DNA of 64,000 bases from Smittia aterrima (taxonomy: Eukaryota > Arthropoda > Insecta > Diptera > Chironomidae), in NCBI GenBank assembly GCA_033063855.1, contig CP093830.1, positions 9,920,854-9,984,853 of the forward strand. The letters run 5' to 3'. Position numbers and translations under genes: made by a program. The stretch's first letter is position 1, and every line of letters starts with the position of its first letter. Positions 48,601 through 61,500 of this stretch are shown here, piece after piece. Below the pieces are notes generated by a model. The model saw only the letters and a list, made by a program, of their open reading frames with translations. It was not told where the DNA came from and did no database searches.

Positions 48601-51600
48601 CTCCACTCGTCATTGAAACATTTGACGATGAGAAAATTCCCGACGACAAAGATCACAAACGTGATCGTGATGTTTCATTCTCAATGGCAGCACTTCCAAT
48701 TCCTCTGGGGCCACTCGGTGGCTTATCATCCTTGGCAGGTCTGAATTGTTATTTCATTCACACGAAATTCTTTACACACAAGACATTTTGTTATAATCCC
48801 CCACGTCACACACCACAACAACACAAAATTTTCCTTCCGACATCAAAATTGAATAAAAGAAAAAAGGGAAAAAGTTTTTTCGAGCTTTCGCCAGCTGCGA
48901 ATTTTTGATGAAAAGCTCTTGAAAACTTTTGCCAGTCACACATCAAGAATTTCTTTTCGATTCTTTTCATCTTCCTTCTATCGAAACTCTCGTCAACAAG
49001 AAACACGATAATTTCACTGTAAATAAATTGCATTAAAACCGAAAAATAACTCTAAAAATTCTTTCCAATTCCATTGTCTGTGTTATGTGTGTTTTTACTT
49101 ATTCTCATCGGTGGTACATAAAAAATAACTAAAATTGTGTAGATGGAGGAGGAAATATAATAATCTTTGCAGGTGATTTTCTCATCACATTCAAGAGAGT
49201 CTCCTCCGCTCAAGAGAGTGGAAGGAGACCTAAACTTTTTAATGGCGTGACGTACTCTTACTTACATTTTTAGTCTTTGATCAATTTTTTCCTTTGCTTG
49301 CCTCTTGCTTGATGTAACGAGATGTAATAATAACAGTTGATGTGTGTGTGCGTGTGTCTAATCTTAAGACTCAATCTCTTTCTTTATTTTCTATCAAACA
49401 GTCTTTGCCCGTTATTATCTTATCAGTATGTGACATGAACATTATGATGTACACTAACAAGAAAACCTTTCTGACTTACTTTTTTATTCTTTCCTTTTTC
49501 TCTCGAGATTATTTTACTTAAGACAGATCTTTGATTATAAAGTTTGGATTTTTGCATATAAGAAAATAGTTTACCTTAAGTTTTGGCAACGCAGAGCTGT
49601 AAATTGATAATGCGATTTGAGGCTCGAGCTAATTGCTTTGCAACGCAGCTTTTCCATCTGACAATATGACGAACTCAAATTCATGTCAATTGCCATCTCT
49701 GCTTTAACTTCATTCTCATATTGTGACGTCCTTTGCTCTCTTCTCATTTCAAGGACCAATGCCCGTGTCACAACCAGCGCCTGAGCAACCCTTCTCAATC
49801 GGCAATGTACTGGTAAGTAGTCTCAATTTGTTTGAAAGACATTGAAAGGATGTTTACTAGATATTCCACCTCCTTCAATCTCTTTCAGATGCAAATGCCT
49901 CATGTTTGTTCTGTGAGTATGATTTGCACTTTCCTTTTGATTTCCTTTCAATCTCATTTTTACTTTCGTTAAACTTTCCCCTTTTTGTATCATTTACCAA
50001 GCAAACTGTGAAATCAATTTGAGCTCTGTAAACAAAATTTATTCTCAATTGAAATTTATAGACGAATGATCACGATAAGGACATTGCGAAATTCATTCAA
50101 GCCACAGATGAGGTCAGAATAAGAATCAGATCAGTGTTAACCTTTATTTCTTCTTTGGATGGAAATATATAAAAATATTTTAATATTACTCAATGTCGTA
50201 ACTTTGTTCGAAGTGAATCGAAAGTCAACAGTCTTCTATCTCTCTCTCTATCTCTCTCTCTCTCCCTATCATTTTCAATGTAATCAAAAAGCAAGATATT
50301 GTAAATATGTTTGTGCATAATAATCGGAAGCGTCTGCTGTCCGATCAGATGGAGCCCCCCGCCTTTCACTCACTCAAGACTTGATTAATGTTAATCTTTC
50401 GATATTTTTCAACCCTTCGATTGTGTTTCTTCATTTGATCGATTTTGTTTTGCATAAATTTTCTGTTTGTCCGAAACGTTTTTTGCTGAATTCGGTTTCT
50501 TTGTTTATTGTGGATAGTCTGCTGAGTAACAGATTAATGTTGAGAGCAATAACTGTGGCTAAACCGTTTAACGTCCATTGAAGACTTTCAACCGAAAATT
50601 CTTGAATCTCGTTTCTTCTCGAACAGATCATGACAGCGACTGTTGAGACAGTTTCGGATCAACTTGATTTGGATCTTGCAGCGATGATGCCTTCGGAGAA
50701 AGTTGTGACTGCTGTCGCTCGATCAGTTACATTGTCAGATGCTGATGTTGCACAAGCGACGGTTCAAATAGCTCGACCGTCGATTGTTGGCGATCAAGAT
50801 TCAGCTGACAATCCAAACTTGAGCTCTGATGAAAGCTCTGATGGTGATTTCTGGCACACATCAGTTGGAAAGTTCAAGTTCAGTATTGATCAGCTGCCAC
50901 AAACTCTCCAATTCATTCATCAATTGTTGAGTGAATTGCCCAACATCGACAAACCCGAAATTCTCTATCAAATCATGCAATGCTTGAACACTCTCGTTTT
51001 GCATGGCGATGCTTTCACTAAAGCAGCGAGAGATCATCGAGGATTCTTCATCTGGTGTCAGGAGAATCTTTTAATTAGAAAGTGAGTTCGAAACAATTTC
51101 TATTTCATTCTTTTTAATTAAACTTTCTCCTAAGTTTATGGGAATTGTGCAATTCCGAACATTCCCACATCTCGCAAGTCTGCGTTCCTCTCCTTCTCCA
51201 TTGCATTACATTGCCAGTTGGCAGTGACATGTTCTGGAAGATTCTTCAAGAGGTTTTCCATCATTCGGATTGGCGCGTTCGCTTCCAAGCTGTCGAGCGA
51301 GTTACTGTAATTGCTCGTTTCATGGACTCGACTCCACTGAGAAGCGAAGTGAACCTTCAAGCAGCTTTGGCGACTGCCTTCTGTCATTTAATCGCAGGCA
51401 TGGATGATGTTAACGTTTATGTTGCTCAACGTGCAACTCTTTATTTGGGAACTATTCACGACACAGCGATTAGAGTAAGCTCACTGAGATATTCGCTCGA
51501 GATCATTTGATTATTTCTATTTCATTCCAGTCACTTCTTTACTGTCTCGAGTCTCAGTTCGATATGTTCATTGTCGATCGGCCAGTTGTTCTTCAATCAG

Positions 51601-54600
51601 TCTACCAACTGTTGAACTCGCTCTCCGACCGGAAAATTCTAACTTGGGACTTTTTCTTGTCACGATTCGACACGCTTTTCATCGAGGCGCAAGTTAATCT
51701 GGAGAAGAACGGTGATCTTTCGTATCTTCGGGACTTGCGCAACTCTGAAAACGGAAGTGAAATCCTGACAACAAAAATCTCCAAAGCTCGCGAAGCGCTG
51801 AGCCAATCGTCAGAATCTTCTGGCTCGAGAAAAATGATTAAGACACTGAGCGCATCGTTCGGCAAGTGGCAGTACAAGAGAACGATGTCGGCCCCAGCAA
51901 ACATCACATTACGACAAGAGTCAAAGATCGGTTAGAATTTAAAATTTCTTGAATTTAAACTTTTGATTGAAACTTTAAATATTTCAGACAAAGAGAAAAT
52001 TTATAATCGGCAGATATCCGCGCCACTCCTTAAGCGCAAAACCTCTCGCTTTGGATTGGGTCAGTTTTTATCTGCAAATTCTAATCATGCTCATAACAAT
52101 CACGCTTCTTCGCCAAATCATTCTCATCACATGTCAGTCGCCACTGGCAATAATCATCCTAATCATTTACATCCTTCCAAGTTCAACCTTCAACATCTTT
52201 CCCCGTTCCCTCCAAGCTCACCTGCTTTTACTCCTCATCAATTTCATTTTCAACAACCGCCAAGCTCTCCGACAATGTTCCATCAGTCGCCATTTTCACT
52301 TCATGCCAGCAGCATCTCAGGTAAGTTATAGAGCATGAGTGTGTGCTGTTTGGGTGTTACTATCTTGGTGTCACCTTCAGCCTTCTCGAAACTGTAACTT
52401 ATCTTTCTCCAACGATGGTTGAAATCTGGTTGAATGAGTGTAAGCTGTAGTTTGTAGACGTAGTCATAAGCCTCATCCTCATCTGTCATTTCCTGTGGCG
52501 TTTGATTGCAATGTTTAGAAATGAAAGCTCTCATGATCTTGATTAATTGATGAATCTTTTGATAGATGGACATATTACTGGTGGCTACGACGATGTCAAT
52601 TTCTCTGGAAATTTATTCAGAGTCATCGATTTGGAAGAGTCAACTGACAAGGAAACGATTCATCTTCTGATCCATTTACTTATGCAGTTCATGTCGCGAC
52701 CTGATCTCGCTTACCCAACTGACGAAAAGCCAACATGTCGACTGATGTCGATTGTGTTGAAACATGTTTACTTGTTGATGGGATTTAATCAGAATGAGAA
52801 GTTGTTCCAGTTCAGTTCTGGGCGTATCAGATGCTCATCAGTATTCAACGGATTTCTTGCGAACTTGCCGCAGTTCTTGGATCAGAATGTCGCGATGGGC
52901 GCAACCGAATCTTTGTTTAACTTCACGATTCACTTGTTGATTTACTCGCCTTATCCAAACAACACAATCCCAGCGACGTTTGAAGTTATGCAGAACACGC
53001 TGTACTCGCTTTGGTTCCTTGAGATTCAAGTTCGTCGGAATTGGTTGATGGCTGTTCTCGTCATTTTTTACAAATACAACTTGAGCTCAATTCCCGAGCC
53101 TATGCTGACAAGTCTCATTCGCATCATCATGAACTCACTTGAAGCTCAGTTCCATCAATGTCGAAGAATTCCCACAACGATTCTCGTTCAAGATTTGCCG
53201 CGTCGATCTGAAATCAATCAACAGTTTAACCTCGACGCGGAGGAAAGAGAATTGATCAGCAATTCGCAGTTGAAGTCTCAGCTTCGAAAACTTCATGATT
53301 CGAGTATCGAATGCGATGAAACTGAATCAGAACTTGTTGACTTGGTAGCAATTCCCGAATCAGATTTGTCTGACAGCACTTTGCATGGAAGCATCGACGG
53401 TGGAATGTCAATGGATGACTTGGCGCCACTAAAATCTGATATTAAGAAGAGAAAGCAAGATTACGAAGATTCTCGTCGTCAGCCGAAGATTCTTCCCAAG
53501 TCTCATTCTGTCGAAACCAAAAGTCTTTCAGAAGGTGTTCGCATGATGTTCTCATCCGCGATTCTTAGTCCACCAGTGAATGTGCAAAAAGCTGTCGTCG
53601 TTACACAATCGACAACTGTTCGATCGATAAAAGCTTCAAGCAAAGAAGGTTGCGCAAGTGGAAGTGCCTCGATGATGATGGCAAATGTAGCGAAGACTGT
53701 TAGCGCAGTTGCTGGAGAGAAGCAAAAAGCGATTGTTCTTCCAACAAACGGAAACGGAAGTTGCATCACTCCACGAACTCTTGGACGCCAACAAAGAATA
53801 ATCGACACTAATGGAATTCAACAACCTTCAACCTCAAGTCTCGACGAGAAGAAAGCTCCATCGCCTTATTTCAGAAATATTGAAAGGAAAAATCATTATT
53901 ACGGATCTCCAGAGTCTCCTCTCTCTCGAATGGATCTCATGAGTCCACCAGAGACTGATCTATCAACCGACGGAACAGACAACATGATGCCATCGTCAAA
54001 TGTCAAGTTAGAGATTCCAACGCCTGAACGTTTGCTTCCGATTGGCAACATGGGAAAGGACAATGTCTCGTCGTTAGTCGATCGAGTTCGAGAAGCTTTA
54101 TCAATTCCTGACATCAGTCACTTGAAGTCTCAAGATCATCTCGATAAAGGAGGAGATACAACGAGTCCACCGAATTCATCAAGAGCTGCATCACCGAGAA
54201 AACTAATTAAACAAGTTGCGCTTCTTGAGTCACCTCCGAGTGCAAACGCAGCTGAAATTCATTCGAGCATGAAGAAATCTGATCCAAAGAATGCTTTGAA
54301 TGCCAGAGAAGAGAAACGACAAACTTTCCAGAAAGTTGGTCCATACCAAAGCACAGACAGTCGTTTGAGATATGCGGGATCGTGGGCTCCTCCATCTCAT
54401 TTCGATGACGACTACGATGAGGACGATGAAGGCTCAATTAGAGCGAGTTACGTCAGCATTGACACGAAGCCAAGTGCTTTCCGTGTCGGTGATGATTGTG
54501 TGAATGACCGTTGCAGTGAATGTGGAGCTTTGAAGGAACAATACACTGACGAAGAACTCGGATTGTTCATCGTTCTTTTAGGAACTTTGATTCATCGAGA

Positions 54601-56472
54601 GCCGTCACTGGCAGTTCCGTTCTTGCCTGACATTTTGATCCTCGTGTCGAAGGTTGCAACGCATCACACGTTCTCTTGGCAATACGAATCATCGACTCAC
54701 TTGCCTGGTGGCTCTCAGTCTGTTGCTCATCAATTCATTCGATGCGTTCTCCATCAACTCGCGCCAAACGGAGTTTTCTATCAAATCTTTTTAACTCAAA
54801 ACCCAGAGAACATTCGACAAAAGTTCTTCAAGTGCGTTGCTCTCGCTTTACTTGACTTTGTGGAGCTTACAGTTGCGGGACCTGTTCAACTTTTGATGGA
54901 ATCCCTCAACAATAAGAAAACTCTTCCCGTTGACTTACCGATCATTATGAGAAATCTTAGCGAATATCTCTTGGCACTTCCTGTTGAGACACTTTGCACG
55001 CCAATGATCTGGACATCAGCAATGCAAGGAATTGAGCAACTTTTCCGTCGAATCATCTTCATTCTACCGAACATGGATGAAGCGGAGAGCTTACTTTCCA
55101 TTATGACGACTGTTTTCAAAATGCCAAGCGTGCCAAAGTCAATTCTTGAGCCGTTCTCGAAAGTTTTCAGTTTTGCAATTCAAAATTTGCATTTGAATCA
55201 CAAAATGGTCCACGAACTTTGCTGTTTGAACAGTCGAGCTTTCTCAAAGGAAAGAGACAAATATCAACTCGCTCGTCAAATTGCTTTTGAACTTGTGCAA
55301 TCATTGAAGTTCAAGACAAATATTCCCGATCACAATTTGCTGCTCTTAGTTGGAATTGTACTTCAAGATCTTGGCGGAAGTTTGCCTGTGGGGACAGTCG
55401 ATGGATTGCCAACGACTCCTCCTGTTTTCACCAACAACACAGCAGATTGCATGCGACAATATCTCAACGATGTTCTCGAGTTCTTGGCTGATTTCCATAC
55501 TTTAAGCAAAATTAAGAACTTCAAGAATGGATCGCAGCAAATGTCGACAGGGTTGGGCGAAGACACTCTTGGAGGAGTCTTAAAAGGTTCGATTTCTCAG
55601 TACTTGGCTCTTGAAATGTCTCGAGGAAATTCAAAAGAGAATCGCGCAGTTGGACGATACTTGCCTTGGCTGTACAATGCTCCAACGACACTTCAGCAAG
55701 GCCCGAAAGAGTTCACAGAATGCGTTTCGCACATGAGACTCCTCTCATGGCTTTTGATGGGTTCGCTTACTCACACAGCTCTACAAACTTATCGACGAGA
55801 CAAGATTGGTCAACAACATCATCCAGCTCATTTCCACTTGCAACAGCAAACAACTCACGCAATGGCAATGCCAATTCAACAAGACGCGAGTTGTCATATT
55901 GCTGGTAAGTTAAGAAAATTCTTTTAAACAAAAATCGATTATCAGATTTTATTTTTTTCTCAGATCACATTCAAACAATTTTCACTGGATTCGTGGAACA
56001 ATCAAAGACTTCCGTCTTACACATGTCATCGCTTTTCCACGCATTCACACTCTGTCAACTTTGGACCGTTTATCTCGAACAAGTTTCGATTTATTCAAAC
56101 GATTCCATAGCTACATCGATTCTCTTCGAGTTTTGGGTGAAAGTCACTCCATGTCTGCTTCAACTAACTTCACAGTCAAAGCTTTCGGAAATGGTAAACT
56201 TGCACTTCTTAAGTCTTCTCGAAGCTCTAAAAGAAACTCGAGCAACTGTTCTTTCGAAATTGTTGCCGTTGTGGAGTCCTTTGCTGTCAGGATCGTTGTC
56301 AGGAACGTTAAGCGTTCGATTGACAAGTTGTCGAGATATCGCTCCTAATCCAGATGAAGTTGACTTGCATCCAAGCGAAGCTCTTTTAAAATGGCTTCAA
56401 CGTTTGCAGTTCAAGATGGCACAAATTGAGTTACAATCATCACAAGCTACGACTCAATTCTATTCAATCTAA
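45609..56472 (+). CDS. unc79: UNC79, NALCN channel complex subunit
   Basis: A large scaffold that, with UNC80, stabilises and localises the NALCN/Narrow-abdomen sodium-leak channel in neurons. There are 16 exons: 45609-45630, 45776-46110, 46194-46230, 46290-46739, 46791-48101, 48162-48547, 48600-48738, 49754-49812, 49889-49912, 50062-50112, 50627-51081, 51135-51474, 51531-51930, 51988-52320, 52566-55904 and 55964-56472. They total 8,190 nt, so 2,729 aa against about 2,600 in vertebrates. The N-terminus MGTRAAAFQAKLRCLHDYHQ is rebuilt across exons 1-2, followed by VPLPSGVDMANTIKYFSQTL. A Cys/His-rich region follows (CQRDHC, CCIECANSIHREHK, CENKNC, RYCHQCHTNRHN), then HEAT-like helices. Later family blocks include CILMIDILLKQMELQD and QLWTVYLEQ. 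AATAAA lies at 56529-56534. The gene is complete; exons 8-10 are very short. Confidence 0.96.
48739..49753 (+). other. Large unc79 intron 7
   Basis: At 1,015 bases this is the largest intron of unc79 in this model; most others are 50-90 bases. The donor GTCTGA is weak and the acceptor is CATTTCAAG. I see no cassette exon or nested gene inside, only T-rich stretches and a short GT run near 49340-49356. Confidence 0.6.
50230..50266. repeat. CT/TCTA microsatellite in unc79 intron 10
   Basis: A pyrimidine run of repeated CT with interspersed TA, within the 514-base intron between exon 10 and exon 11. It is a simple repeat and could also act as a polypyrimidine-tract-binding site near the short exons. 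Confidence 0.85.
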
Positions 56473-56601
56473 ATGAATGTTTTTGTAGTGAAATATTATG
56501 TTAGAAAGAAAATGTTGCAAAAGAATTCAATAAAACATGTTTAACGAAAAATGTTTACGCTTCAAACTTTTTGAACCTGGAAAGCTCCGCTCGTAAACTT
56601 T

Positions 56602-56622
56602 TTATCAGCTTATCTTATCAGT
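56602..56622 (+). promoter_or_regulatory. GATA-motif cluster and possible initiator upstream of GGT
   Basis: Three overlapping TTATC cores (reverse of GATAA) lie at about 56602-56620 and end in TCAGT at 56618-56622, an arthropod-type initiator, about 75 bases before the GGT ATG. GATA factors drive many insect gut and fat-body genes, which would suit this enzyme. It is a motif reading only, in AT-rich DNA. Confidence 0.35.
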
Positions 56623-56696
56623 AATTAATTAGTCTCTCACAAAGCTGACAGTAATCGCTCGTTCATTCGTTAAGTTGACGTTAATTGAGTCGCATC

Positions 56697-58528
56697 ATGA
56701 AGTCCTCAGTGATTTTTGGAATTTGCGTCTTCGTTGTTGCTTTGTTAGCTGGCCTGGGAGTTGGAATTTATTTCCTTCTTAGGAAAGATAAATTGGAAGG
56801 TGCTGTTGCGACATCGACAGATGAGTGCACGGATATTTCTGTGGGAATTCTCCAGAAAGGTGGAACAGCAGTCGATGCTATCGTCACAGCAACACTCTGT
56901 CAAGGTTTAACTGTGCCACAAAGTGCAGGCTTAGGCGGCGGTTTCTTAGCTGTTGTTTACATCAAAGAAACAGGAATCGTCGACACTTTGAACGCTCGTG
57001 AAGTTGCTCCATTGAAAGCTTCAAAAGATATGTTCCCTGACGATTTATCAAGTCGTGAAGGCGGCCTTGCTATTGCTGTTCCCACAGAGCTTAAAGGTCT
57101 TTACGAACTTCATAAGAGATATGGAAAACTCAAGTGGGATGAAGTCGTTCAACCAGTTATTGATGTTGCAGAAAAAGGTTTTAAAATTTCAAAGTATTTA
57201 GCGTCTATTTTCGAGGAGCGCGGCGATAAGATAAAAGAAAATCCAAGATACAGGCAAGTGGCCACTTGACATTTAAATATTACATTGAAAAAACAATTTT
57301 TTATCGCAGAGAATATTTTACTGATCCAAACACTGGCGAGTTCTACAAGGAAGGCGTCTTGAAAACAAGTCCAAAGCTCGCAGAAACATTTAAAGCGATT
57401 GCTAAGGAAGGTTCCCATGCTTTCTATTCAGTGAATGGGTCGTACACTCAAAAGATTGTCAATGAAGTAAATGACGAAGGTGGAATCTTCACGATTGAAG
57501 ATTTGATTAGTTATGAACCGAAATGGGGGAAACCAGTAGAAACAAAACTCTTCAACGGAGAAAGCCTTTACAATTTTCCTTTGCCAGCGACTGGAAACAT
57601 TATCAACTTCATCATCAACATCATCAATGGTTACGACTTTCAAAATCATTCAATTGAATATCACAATGAGAATAAACTTCTTTATCATCGTCTCATGGAA
57701 TCTTTCAAATTTGCTTTCGCTAAACGAACAAAACTTGGCGATGAAGAGACTAACGAAGTTATCGAGACGTTAAAGGAGCTTGTTAGTGTTGAGTATGCTG
57801 AGGAAATTCGTAATCAAATCAGAGACGACAAGACCTTCAATGACTTTGCGCATTACGGAGCTAATGCTTCAGTTGTAGTCGATCATGGAACTGGTCATAT
57901 CTCGATTCTCGCGCCTAATGGCGACGCTGTTGCCTTGACTTCAACAATCAATTTGGTGTGAGTTGCTTTTAGGAAAGTGAATTATTTTTCTCATAAATTC
58001 AATTTCAGAATGGGATCTTATGTGATGTCAGAGAGCACAGGACTCATTTACAATAATGAGATGAACGACTTTTCAATCCCTGCAGCTGACTCTGACGGTT
58101 TGTTGCCAGCTCCTGCGAACTTCATTGCTCCAAAGAAAAGTCCAATCTCGTCGATGTCTCCGATGATTGCTGTGAATGAAAATAAAGAAGTTTCTTTGGT
58201 TCTTGGCGGAGCAGGAGGAATTCTCATCATGACATCAATCGTCCAATTCATTATTCGATATTTGTACTTGAATCAAACAATCGAAGAGTCGCTCAGTGAG
58301 AAACGATTACATCACCAACTTCAACCAATGTACGTTCGTTTTGAAGACGGTTACAATCCTGAAATTTTAAGATTCCTCGAGTCGAAGGAACACGAGACAT
58401 TCGAGCAAGCTCCAATTATCAGTGGCTTTGCATCAGTGATCGCAATTGCCAGGAAAAATGGGAAACTCGAAGCAGCGATTGATCCTAGACGCGGCGGAAA
58501 GGTCTCAGTGTTCTCGATGAAAGTTTAA
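56697..58528 (+). CDS. Gamma-glutamyltransferase (gamma-glutamyl transpeptidase)
   Basis: A type II membrane enzyme that cleaves the gamma-glutamyl bond of extracellular glutathione and transfers it to water or an acceptor. Exons are 56697-57253, 57310-57957 and 58009-58528, giving 574 aa (human about 569). Residues 5-27 are the membrane anchor. The catalytic nucleophile, where the precursor self-cleaves, is Thr380 (codon 57890-57892) in GTGHIS. Substrate residues are present: Arg in LNAREVAP, Glu and Asp in NNEMNDFS, the Ser pair in SPISSMSP and the GGAGG loop. The residue after the catalytic Thr is Gly rather than the usual Ala/Thr/Ser. Intron 1 uses a GC donor (CAG|GCAAGT) and the joined codon restores YREYF. 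The ATG at 56697 is preferred to the in-frame TTG upstream. It begins 224 bases after the unc79 stop, same strand. Paralog type unassigned. Confidence 0.95.
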
Positions 58529-61500
58529 AACACTTTCACTGATTTAAATCATTAATTTTTATTATTATTTTCTTTTTGTTTTTACTACAAGTATAAAAAC
58601 ATTCCATTCACCTAAAAAAGATTTAATTTTATACTTTGGTTGATGATGTCCATTGTTTTCTTTCTATTTTCATTCACATGTTGATACTTAATTTTTGAAA
58701 ATATTTATTTTTCTGAAATTTGTCAAAATTTGTCGAAACTTTTTTGTTTAAAATTATGAAAAATTCTTTTTCCGCTTTGCTTTCTTCATCTTACTTTTAA
58801 GATAATCAAATCAGTTTCGTAATGTTTCTCCAGTAGAAAATTTTCGTCATCATAAAAAAATAAAAAAGTTTTTTAAAAAATTATGACAAATTGATTTTTT
58901 CCTTTAGTTCGACTAAATACAATTCTGTTTCGTTCTGTTTTTTTTTCTTGTTTGTTATTCTGATGAATTTATATAGAACGAAATGAACTACGGGTAGAGT
59001 TTGCTATCACTTGAACGTCAAATCAAAGGTTTGTTCATCCGTAACTGACTACAAGACATTTTATTTTGTTTTGACATTTTTTTTTTCATTTCATTTCAAA
59101 GGACACAAATAATTTTCTTCTTGATTCTCACTTTCAATATTTTGGTTTATTTTATGGTAAGCTTAATCTGAACTTTGAATATTTTATTCTTTCTCTCAAA
59201 TCTGTCTTTTCTCACTAAAATATTTATGTTGTAACCTAATCCTTGTATCATATGTTGAAGCAGAAACACAACGACCGCAAAAATCTTTTTTGAAGAAGTC
59301 GAGCAAAGTAAATTTTCGAGAATTTTCTGATCGATAATGTGAAAACAATCTAAAGTCAAAAGCTTATTAAAATCTTGACTCGATTACAACCACAAAATAA
59401 ATTAGAAACTTCTTTGTTTACAATATTTTCTCACTCGCGAATAAGCCGCGAAATTATTTTTAGGTTTCTCGCAAATATTTTCAGCTCATTCGCGTTTTAT
59501 TTTTATTTTAAAAAAATGGCGATTATATTTTTATTTTCGACTAGATTGAAACTAAAATCAAAGAGAACTGATCACTATTGTTCAAATATTTGTTTGGTTT
59601 GAAATGTGCAATGCTTTAATTCTCCTTCTCATGGAATAGGTTCGATATCTTTAAGAAAAAGTCGTCTTGAAAAATTTGTCATTAACGATAAGGCGCCAGA
59701 GTATGCAAATGTTAAAGTTTGATAGTTTTAGGCTCTCGCAACAAATTCTTCGTTGCTCGGCTCTTAAGAGATTAATGAATCAAAGGGTTAAGATTCTTTA
59801 TGAAGTTATTTTTGCTTTTGCCTTTAGCAAATCGTCCCAGAACCTACTCCAGACACTTTTCTTCTTCTTCTTTAAATGAACAATCATGACAGTTTAAGAA
59901 ATTAAAGTTTGAGTTCGACCAATAATAGAAATTGAAACCTTTTTTTGTTAGTTTTCTTATCAGATCAGTGATGATAGTGAGAAGTGATTTTTGTTTGGTA
60001 AGAAGGCTTTCCTCTTCATAAATTCTTTCAGAAGAATGTTTTATCTCAAAACTGACATTGAAAGCTTCAAGAATTTTTAAGACTTTAATGATTTGATAAT
60101 GGACTGAATAAACAATCGATCAATTGCTCAACGACGATTAAGTTCAAGTGAAAATTTGTTATGAAAGGAATTTTCCGATAAAAGAAAAATTTTAACATTC
60201 ATACTGAGCTTGAGTTCGATTAAACGTTCAATGCACATTTAGTTTGAGAAAAGGATTAATTCATTTTTTTTCGAGTCAACTCTTTAAGGACTTCAATTCA
60301 TATTATTTAAGAAGGGAAAACTTCGACAAAGCTTTCAAACTTCCGATGACATCGAAAGCGTGAGAGGTGAAATTACATTTATCTTTCAGAAAAGAAAATC
60401 CATTAACAGTCGTTTATTGCTCATTTTGATTCTGTTTAAAGACTTTCATTGATTTCTTTCATTGACGAAAAAGATAAAAATATAAAAATGAACTTTCGCT
60501 AATCTTCTTGCTGATCGGTTGATGATCAAGCCGTCAGTTGTTTTACTAAAAATATATCAAATTGCGTTTAGATATTTGTTGTTCTTTGTATGCGTTTTTA
60601 TTAAGAATTCTTCTTCATCTTCTTTTTTGTTTGTTGATTAAACACTAGTAGAAAAAATACATTTAAGATTTTACTAGTTTTTCCATTTTTTTTTGTTGTT
60701 TTTTTACTTGTTTTGTTCATGCATTTTTCTTAAAGAATCAAGAGTTTATAAAAATACCTATGTGTTCAAAAATGAAGGATCTAGAAAGACAAACAAAACC
60801 TAAAATCGAGTTCTTCTTATCGTGAAACAACGAACGGAGCAAAAATATATCTTTTCATCAGGAATTAAACTACAACTTTTACGCTATGTATCACTAGTTA
60901 TTGCTCTAGGACCTAAAGAAAGATAGGAGATAAGGGAAACTTGAAACAAAACAAAAAAGAGTTTGAACTCAGCTTCTCCATTGAAAGAGCGAGAAATACA
61001 AATTTTCTCAATTGGAAAACTCCACAAAAGAGGAAGAAAGGAAAATTTATGAGCTCGCATTCACTTCTTCATCTTTTTCTTCTTTTAATATTCGTAGATA
61101 TTATGTTTAGGCAAACGGTAGAAAAGGAATAATTTTTGTGATCGTATTGAAATGGATCGCTCTTGAATGATAATGAAAAGAGTTCTACGAGTCTCTCTAA
61201 TAATCTTTCTGAATGGGGTTGTCCTTCTCGCTAATGGAATAGCTTTTAAGCGGCCATTCTAAGTGAACGAGAATCATCAGTTCAAAAATCAATTTGACAA
61301 TCTGCTTACGATTTAATAAGAAAAATTATTGCCCTTTCCTATGTTTTTTTTATTTAACGATTTTTGTCTTTTCTGTTTGATTCTAAGTGGAGATACTTCT
61401 TGCGCTACAAAGATATTTCTCGATTTAAGATGCGAAATACTTTTATAAAAAATAAAATTCGGAGAAATTTTGCTTTCCCGAATCAACAATGACAGCTAAG

